From: JBCCXL01 sp039191605
GTDB taxonomy: Bacteria; Acidobacteriota; Thermoanaerobaculia; Multivoradales; JAHZIX01
Assembly: GCA_039191605.1 (NCBI GenBank)
Contig: JBCCXL010000015.1
Location: 62,001 to 126,000, forward strand
DNA length: 64,000 bases
Direction of reading: 5' to 3'
The notes below the pieces were generated by a model. That model did not search any database, was not told the origin of the DNA, and was given only the letters and a program-made list of their open reading frames with translations. Position 1 is the stretch's first letter. Every line of letters begins with the position of its first letter. The translations under genes were made by a program, and so were the position numbers. This document shows, piece after piece, positions 58,791 through 64,000 of the stretch.

Positions 58791-60698
58791 ATGAGCTCGA
58801 TCGATGCCAGCGTCCATTCTGTCCTCCGCGGGGTGACCGAGAGGGTCGTCCAGCGCAGCCGCGCACCGCGACTCGCCTACCTGGATCGCGTTCATCGCGC
58901 GGCGGAAGAGGGAGTGCGTCGCCAGCGCCTCTCCTGCTCCAACCTGGCCCATGGGTTCGCCGCTTGTGGCCACGACGATAAGACGGCCCTCGCCGGCTCC
59001 ACCCAGGTCAATCTAGGGATCGTCTCCGCCTACAACGACATGTTGTCGGCTCATGAGCCCCTGGAGGACTACCCGCAGCGCATCAAGGCGGCGGCCCGAG
59101 AGGTCGGTGCGGTAGCTCAATTTGCCGGCGGAGTGCCGGCGATGTGCGACGGGGTGACCCAGGGGCGGCCGGGCATGGAGCTCTCCCTGTTCTCCCGCGA
59201 CGTCATCGCCATGTCCACCGCCGTGGCCCTCTCCCACGACATGTTCGACGCCGCCCTCTGCCTCGGAGTGTGCGACAAGATCGTGCCGGGCCTGCTTCTC
59301 GGGGCGCTCTCCTTCGGTCATTTACCGGCCGCCTTCCTGCCGGCGGGGCCGATGCCCTCCGGGCTGCCGAATGCCGAGAAGGCGAGAATCCGCCAGCTCT
59401 ATGCCGAGGGCAAAGTGGGGCGGGAGGAGCTGCTGGCGGCGGAGTCCGCCTCCTACCACTCTCCCGGCACCTGCACCTTCTACGGCACCGCCAACAGCAA
59501 TCAGATGTTCATGGAGATCCTCGGTCTCCATCTTCCGGGAGCGTCCTTCGTGCCTCCGGGCACTCCCCTGCGCAACGCCGTGACCGCGGCGACGACCCAG
59601 CGGCTGGCGGCTCTCACCCGCGAAGGGGAGGAGTATACGCCCCTGGGAGAGCTGCTGGACGAGCGAGCGGTGATCAACGCCATCGTCGGCCTCCACGCCA
59701 CCGGCGGGTCGACAAACCACACCATCCATCTCATCGCCATCGCCCGCGCCGCCGGGGTGGTGATCGATTGGCGGGACCTCGACGAGCTCTCCCAGGTCGT
59801 TCCCCTCCTCGCTCGGGTGTACCCCAACGGCCTGGCGGACGTGAATCACTTCGCCGAGGCGGGGGGATTGCCCTATCTCATCGGCGAGCTTTTGGATGCC
59901 GGTCTGCTGCACCCGAACGTTCGCACCATCGCCCCCGGCGGCGGCCTCGAGCCCTATCGCCGGCCGGTGGAGCTGAAGGACGACGGCGCCGTGAGCTGGG
60001 CCGAGCCGCGGGCCGCTTCCGGCAATCTAGACATCCTGCGGCCGGCGGCGCAGCCCTTCCAGGCCCATGGCGGCCTTCGCCTGGTACAGGGAAGTCTCGG
60101 CCGTGCGGTGATCAAGACCTCGGCGTTGAAGGCCTCCCAACACCGCATCGAAGCACCGGCCATCGTCTTCCACGATCAGGCGGAGATTCAGCGCCGCTTC
60201 GCCGCCGGAGAGCTGGATCGCGACTTCGTTGCCGTCGTCCGCTTCCAGGGGCCGAGGGCCAACGGCATGCCCGAGCTTCACAAGCTCATGCCTCCCCTCG
60301 GCGTTCTCCAGGATCGCGGCTACCGGGTCGCCCTGGTCACCGACGGGCGACTTTCCGGCGCCTCTGGCAAGGTCCCCGCTGCCATTCACGTGACCCCCGA
60401 AGCCCTCTGCGACGGCCCCCTCGGGAAAGTGCGAGACGGTGACCTCATCGTCCTAGACGCCGAAGCCGGCCGCCTCGAGGCCCTCGTCGATGCCGAAGAA
60501 TGGGCCGCCCGCCCCATTGCTACCGCCGACCTGAGCGCCAACATCTTCGGCCTCGGCCGCGAGCTCTTCCAGGTCTTCCGCCACATCGCCACCGGAGCCG
60601 AGCAGGGTGCCCTCTCCTTCGGTTTATCGGACGAGGTGGAAGATCAGAGCGAAGCACCTACAGGAGAGCGGGCTGAGGCTTTCTTTGCCTTTCGATGA
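58791..60698 (+). CDS. edd: 6-Phosphogluconate dehydratase
   Basis: Dehydrates 6-phosphogluconate to KDPG, the committed Entner-Doudoroff step. A 635-residue IlvD/Edd-family iron-sulfur enzyme: GIVSAYNDMLSAHEPLEDYP, GGVPAMCDGVTQGRPGMELS, CLGVCDKIVPGLL, YHSPGTCTFYGTANSNQMFME and HATGGSTNHTIHL, then VTDGRLSGASGKVPAAIHV in the C-terminal domain (given in parts). The cysteines for the cluster are present. Normal length; the C-terminal 25 residues are variable. Divergent from eda and zwf. Confidence 0.95.
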   Translation: MSSIDASVHSVLRGVTERVVQRSRAPRLAYLDRVHRAAEEGVRRQRLSCSNLAHGFAACGHDDKTALAGSTQVNLGIVSAYNDMLSAHEPLEDYPQRIKAAAREVGAVAQFAGGVPAMCDGVTQGRPGMELSLFSRDVIAMSTAVALSHDMFDAALCLGVCDKIVPGLLLGALSFGHLPAAFLPAGPMPSGLPNAEKARIRQLYAEGKVGREELLAAESASYHSPGTCTFYGTANSNQMFMEILGLHLPGASFVPPGTPLRNAVTAATTQRLAALTREGEEYTPLGELLDERAVINAIVGLHATGGSTNHTIHLIAIARAAGVVIDWRDLDELSQVVPLLARVYPNGLADVNHFAEAGGLPYLIGELLDAGLLHPNVRTIAPGGGLEPYRRPVELKDDGAVSWAEPRAASGNLDILRPAAQPFQAHGGLRLVQGSLGRAVIKTSALKASQHRIEAPAIVFHDQAEIQRRFAAGELDRDFVAVVRFQGPRANGMPELHKLMPPLGVLQDRGYRVALVTDGRLSGASGKVPAAIHVTPEALCDGPLGKVRDGDLIVLDAEAGRLEALVDAEEWAARPIATADLSANIFGLGRELFQVFRHIATGAEQGALSFGLSDEVEDQSEAPTGERAEAFFAFR

Positions 60699-60797
60699 AA
60701 ACTGCCCTAAGCTGCAAATGATTGCATGCTCGGGAACCTTATCAATGCCCTTAGAATGCCTTCTGCAAATTTGGCAGATTTCGAGAAGAAGTGACGT

Positions 60798-61652
60798 ATG
60801 GGAACGGTCGCTCAATACAGTCAAATAGCCACCCTTCTGGTTTTATTGAATTTGGCGTCGCCTGCCTTATTGGAACCTCTCTTTGCAGAAGAAATGACCA
60901 AGGTCTCAGATTCTGAATTGACTGAGGAATCTTCGACTCTAGTATCGATAGTCATGCCAGGCGACTTGGTAGATCAACACGGTGAGCCCCAATTTTTCGG
61001 GCAGGCGGCCATCGAAGATCTGCTGGCACAGGAGTACAAAAGTCTTGGAACTGAGCCAGGTGTAACAACCGATGCTCAGATGGCGTTCAAGCGTGTTTCT
61101 TCTTTGATTCGGCGCTCTGCTAATCAAAACTCTGTCGATGAGGAAGGTTGTAGCCGACCATTCAGTTATCGTCACCGGGAGGAGGCTTATCAGCTAGCCC
61201 CGGATGATTTTGAGGATCCAGCTCAGGGTTTTCTACAGACACCACTAGATCTTGCTAGGAAGGCTCCAGAGATCGTAGTCGTTGAAGCGGTAGGAGCTGA
61301 ACCTGGAGTTTTGGATGGTGAGCTGGGTACTTTAGTTCGCTTCAGCGTAGTGGAGTGGTTACAACAGGATCCTGAGCTAGTCGAGATCGGTGACCCAGAC
61401 TTTTTCTTACAGTCAGATGTCTGGATGACCATCGATGGGCGTCCTTATTGCCAGCGTCGAAGGGACGTACAGGAACCCGTAGCAGGGGATCGCTTCGTAT
61501 TGTTCGGGCTGCGTGCGGAGACGATAGCCGGGCACTTTTGGACCGGAAATATCTTTCCGCTGGACGGAGATCTGGTCTTGCCACAGCCTTATCCACTGAT
61601 GTGGGAAGGTTTGCCGATAAGTCTCGAGGCGTTGAAGGAGGTGGCTAGGTGA
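60798..61652 (+). CDS. Hypothetical secreted protein
   Basis: A 284-residue protein with an N-terminal hydrophobic leader (IATLLVLLNLASPALLEPLFA). No family recognised. The middle and C-terminal parts look beta-rich (EIVVVEAVGAEPGVLDGELGT, VRFSVVEWL, FVLFGLRAE, GNIFPLDGDLVLP). This is compatible with a small OB/beta-barrel module like those measuring metalloprotease inhibitor or netrin-like domains, but that is speculation. G+C is clearly lower than in edd. Its stop overlaps the GTG start of the metzincin gene (GTGA), so the two are translated together and may be a secreted pair. Confidence 0.65.
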   Translation: MGTVAQYSQIATLLVLLNLASPALLEPLFAEEMTKVSDSELTEESSTLVSIVMPGDLVDQHGEPQFFGQAAIEDLLAQEYKSLGTEPGVTTDAQMAFKRVSSLIRRSANQNSVDEEGCSRPFSYRHREEAYQLAPDDFEDPAQGFLQTPLDLARKAPEIVVVEAVGAEPGVLDGELGTLVRFSVVEWLQQDPELVEIGDPDFFLQSDVWMTIDGRPYCQRRRDVQEPVAGDRFVLFGLRAETIAGHFWTGNIFPLDGDLVLPQPYPLMWEGLPISLEALKEVAR

Positions 61653-63874
61653 GAGTGTCGGCTGCTAGCGGCATTTTCATCATAGTAGGCCTTCTGGCTT
61701 TGATCTTAGGTTCGCCTCAGTTGACCGGTGATACTTCTTCTGGGTTGTGTGTAGATGAGTCGACGGCCGGAACTTCAGCTAGTTGCCCACCGCCACGCTC
61801 GGCTGATCAATGTGGCATTGCACATTCCGAGGCTCCTTCTGCGCGGCAAGACTCCACGAAGATTTATATTCCAGAAGGCGTTGGTCCCAACGGAGCAATT
61901 TTGGATGAGATCGCCTGTTTAGTCGAAGCAGGTACTGCCGAATGGTGCCAGGTTTGTAACCTAGGTGCTGACGGTGTTTGTAATCGGTTTCAGGTCATTC
62001 GGCAGGATCGGCCAGATGGGGATACCGATGACATTCTCGTGACGCTAGACCAGATGGCTAATCCTCTCGCGGCAGCGGAATGGCTTCCAGAAGACAACGA
62101 GATTTCCTTCTCTGCAGGTGGGTCTGGGGGGCAAGATAATATCCCCTGGCGATGCGCTGCGGCGGGCTCTGACGGGAACAATCTAATCGAGGACTATCAA
62201 GTTGCGCTTGCGGTCCACGAGATCGGCCATGCCCTTGGTTTATGCCACGATTATTGCGGTAGGTCGATCCTGGATCCAGGCGTCATGAGGGCTAGGCCGG
62301 CTTCTGATAAACCGAACCAGATTGCCCCAGAAAACTGTTTTCTAATCAAGAATCCGCCTTCGACAGTATGTGACCCCGAAGACGGCCAGTCCACCTCCAT
62401 TCCCCCCACGCCTCCACCGGTCACCAGCGGTGAATCCAGCCTCCCCTTCCCCCGCTGCTGCTTCTTCTGTGGCCCATCGAAGCTAAACCGCAAATGCACC
62501 TACGCCCCGGAGCTCTGCGGAGCGATTCGGCCTCCCAACGGGATCTGTGTCTACGAGTGGACCCGCACCATCACCTGGGGCACGCAGCTGGAGTCCTTCG
62601 CCGACGGTACGCTGAATGAGACTTATGGCTTCAGCGACGTGACTCGCGGCAACACCACCTGCTACGACTTCCTGGGCGAGCCCCTGGATGAGGGAGCAGC
62701 TAGTGGAGCCGGGGAAGATACCTCGTTCTACGGTGGAGCCGGCCCGATCCTCTTCACCCGAACGACTTACCCCGACGGCGCCTCGGGACAGGTGCCGGTG
62801 GTGGGGGTCGCTCGGGATGACGATTGGGGCGTGACGCAGCTCTACTTCTGGCTGGACGAGGAGCCGGTGGCGCTGTCGGGTTTGCAGACGGGGCTCTACG
62901 ATGCCTGGACCTGCACTGAGACCCCCAATGGGACGCCGGGAGCCGGCTGTGATGCTTTCAGCGGCTTCTCCGGGACCCTGGACGTCAGCGGCTTAGCGGC
63001 GGGGCCGCACCGGCTGGTGATCGCGGCGGTGAACGGGCGCGGGGAGCCGATTCCGACCTACTACGAGCAGGAATTCACGGTGGGGGTGGATCCCTGCGCG
63101 GGGGATACCTTCGGTCCTTCGGTGCAGCTCTCGAATCTCGTCGACGGGCAGATCGTCGCAGATCCGGCGACGGTGACGGTGAGCGCCAGCGACCCGGCGG
63201 GGGTCTCGGCGGTGGATCTCTACGTCGACGGTGCGTATCGCCAGGTCGATACGGTCGCGCCGTGGTCCTTCACCGCCCCGCTGGGGCCGGGGGAGCATCG
63301 TCTGCGGGCCAAGGCCTACGATGCCTGCGGTAATCATCGCTTCTCGCCGGAGGTGCTGATAGAGGTCGCTTCCGGCGGAACGGTGACTCGCCGCCATGCG
63401 GCGCTGGCGGATACCTGGTCGAATCAGGACCATCCAGCGACGGCCTTCGGTGATCGCTCGATCTTGCGCATGCGCACCTCGGCGGGAGGCCATGGCCGCC
63501 ACACGTATCTGAAATTCCACGTGGACGACTGCCCCGGCGGAGCCTCGACGGCGCGGCTATGGTTTCGCACCCAGGATCGCGAGCTGCTGGGGGATCTGGG
63601 GGTCTACCGTCTGCTGGATACGAGCTGGTCCGAGGGGACGCTGACCTGGCTCAACGCTCCGCTGGCCTACGATGCTGTGATGATCATTCCTGGCCCCTTC
63701 GGGGCGGAGAGCTGGCAAGGGGTGGACGTGACGTCCTTGGTGACCGGTAACGGCGTGTGGTCGCTGGGGCTGGCGACCTCGTCCAACGCCGGCCAGCAGG
63801 ATCTGCTGAGTCGGGAGTCTCTGGCGGTGCTGGAGCCGGCGCCCTATTTGGAGCTGTCCTGTCGGGCTCCCTGA
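61649..63874 (+). CDS. Secreted metzincin-like metalloprotease with Ig-like and DNRLRE domains
   Basis: A 741-residue exported protein. A signal segment (IFIIVGLLALILG) is followed by a Cys-rich catalytic domain (about 35-235) with the zinc motif HEIGHALGLCH (190-200) and a Met-turn candidate at VMRA (Met213), as in matrixin/metzincin proteases. A Pro/Thr linker (IPPTPPPVTS) leads to a Cys-rich region, two Ig-like modules (about 385-480, 495-580) and a C-terminal DNRLRE-type domain (about 590-741, DTWSNQDHPATAFGD, YLKFHVDDC, WSEGTLTWLNAP). The first third is low in G+C with native-unlike codons; from about 62390 the gene returns to the genome's high G+C. The start is GTG 61649, overlapping the preceding stop. 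Confidence 0.82.
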   Translation: MRVSAASGIFIIVGLLALILGSPQLTGDTSSGLCVDESTAGTSASCPPPRSADQCGIAHSEAPSARQDSTKIYIPEGVGPNGAILDEIACLVEAGTAEWCQVCNLGADGVCNRFQVIRQDRPDGDTDDILVTLDQMANPLAAAEWLPEDNEISFSAGGSGGQDNIPWRCAAAGSDGNNLIEDYQVALAVHEIGHALGLCHDYCGRSILDPGVMRARPASDKPNQIAPENCFLIKNPPSTVCDPEDGQSTSIPPTPPPVTSGESSLPFPRCCFFCGPSKLNRKCTYAPELCGAIRPPNGICVYEWTRTITWGTQLESFADGTLNETYGFSDVTRGNTTCYDFLGEPLDEGAASGAGEDTSFYGGAGPILFTRTTYPDGASGQVPVVGVARDDDWGVTQLYFWLDEEPVALSGLQTGLYDAWTCTETPNGTPGAGCDAFSGFSGTLDVSGLAAGPHRLVIAAVNGRGEPIPTYYEQEFTVGVDPCAGDTFGPSVQLSNLVDGQIVADPATVTVSASDPAGVSAVDLYVDGAYRQVDTVAPWSFTAPLGPGEHRLRAKAYDACGNHRFSPEVLIEVASGGTVTRRHAALADTWSNQDHPATAFGDRSILRMRTSAGGHGRHTYLKFHVDDCPGGASTARLWFRTQDRELLGDLGVYRLLDTSWSEGTLTWLNAPLAYDAVMIIPGPFGAESWQGVDVTSLVTGNGVWSLGLATSSNAGQQDLLSRESLAVLEPAPYLELSCRAP

Positions 63875-64000
63875 GAAATATGTACTGAATTGGAGCAGTC
63901 CTTATCGGGAAAGCTCGTTGACTTCGGTCAAGATCTTGTAAGTTTTGAAATTTGCTGACAGGCTTCTTCGAATTGTCTTTGTAGGGTATTTGCTAAGGCA
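63875..64000. other. A/T-rich right end of the window
   Basis: No gene, terminator or repeat can be supported in this last stretch; composition falls again after the metzincin stop. Confidence 0.4.

Noticed and set aside
1..64000. tRNA, rRNA, integrase or insertion sequence
   Set aside because: Scanned for T-loop-like GTTCRA motifs, transposase and integrase motifs and terminal inverted repeats; none convincing.

Overview
The window is chromosomal DNA of a high-G+C, Gram-negative-type bacterium. It has many lipoprotein signal peptides, two lytic murein transglycosylases, an AmpG-type permease, an outer-membrane-style FKBP lipoprotein and an IPTL-CTERM-like sorting tail. Gene content and style (DUF2339/DUF3999 pair, EgtB-like enzyme, bacterial DNMT2, tandem DinB genes) suggest a member of Acidobacteriota, possibly Thermoanaerobaculia. 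That placement is inference from content, because there is no rRNA or tRNA gene here to anchor it.

Layout. 1-11.8 kb: an arylsulfatase cut by the left edge, a LysM transglycosylase, YjbQ, a DNMT2-type methyltransferase, an FKBP lipoprotein, an orphan ParA, an aminotransferase, HemF and two divergent universal stress proteins. 11.9-14.2 kb: a visibly lower-G+C islet on the minus strand with satD, a DUF3307 membrane protein, a DUF4177-like protein and a YidD-like protein. The first two genes each start inside one copy of a duplicated 48-bp promoter/operator module. 14.2-25.4 kb: a radical SAM protein, a giant DUF2339 membrane protein with DUF3999 behind it, VOC and MerR proteins, and an SRPBCC / double-SRPBCC / esterase run. 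25.5-26.6 kb: a second low-G+C islet with one lipoprotein, then a collapsed ADP-forming acyl-CoA synthetase remnant. 27-34 kb: a minus-strand run of pentaheme cytochrome, RlmL, MltA, two small membrane proteins and an AmpG-like permease, partly joined by 4-bp overlaps. 34-46 kb: tandem-GNAT protein, DUF1761, a cis-prenyltransferase, a DUF2318 variant without most of its cysteines, a large lipoprotein, an RNA m5C methyltransferase, and EgtB divergent from a class V aminotransferase. 46-55 kb: SDR, rhomboid protease with two DinB paralogues, FabI, AarF/UbiB kinase and a secreted proline-rich protein. 55.4-60.7 kb: all four genes from glucose-6-phosphate to pyruvate plus glyceraldehyde-3-phosphate by the Entner-Doudoroff route (pgl, zwf, eda | edd). 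60.8-63.9 kb: a low-G+C secreted protein and a metzincin-like protease whose gene changes composition in the middle.

Several neighbours overlap by exactly 4 bp (ATGA or GTGA), which implies translational coupling. Gene tails and many intergenic gaps carry short imperfect tandem repeats with 11-23 bp periods, and coding regions carry in-frame repeats of 12, 15, 18 or 24 bp. The strongest candidates for new biology are the SatD-DUF3307 pair with its duplicated operator module, the bacterial DNMT2, and the chimeric metzincin gene.
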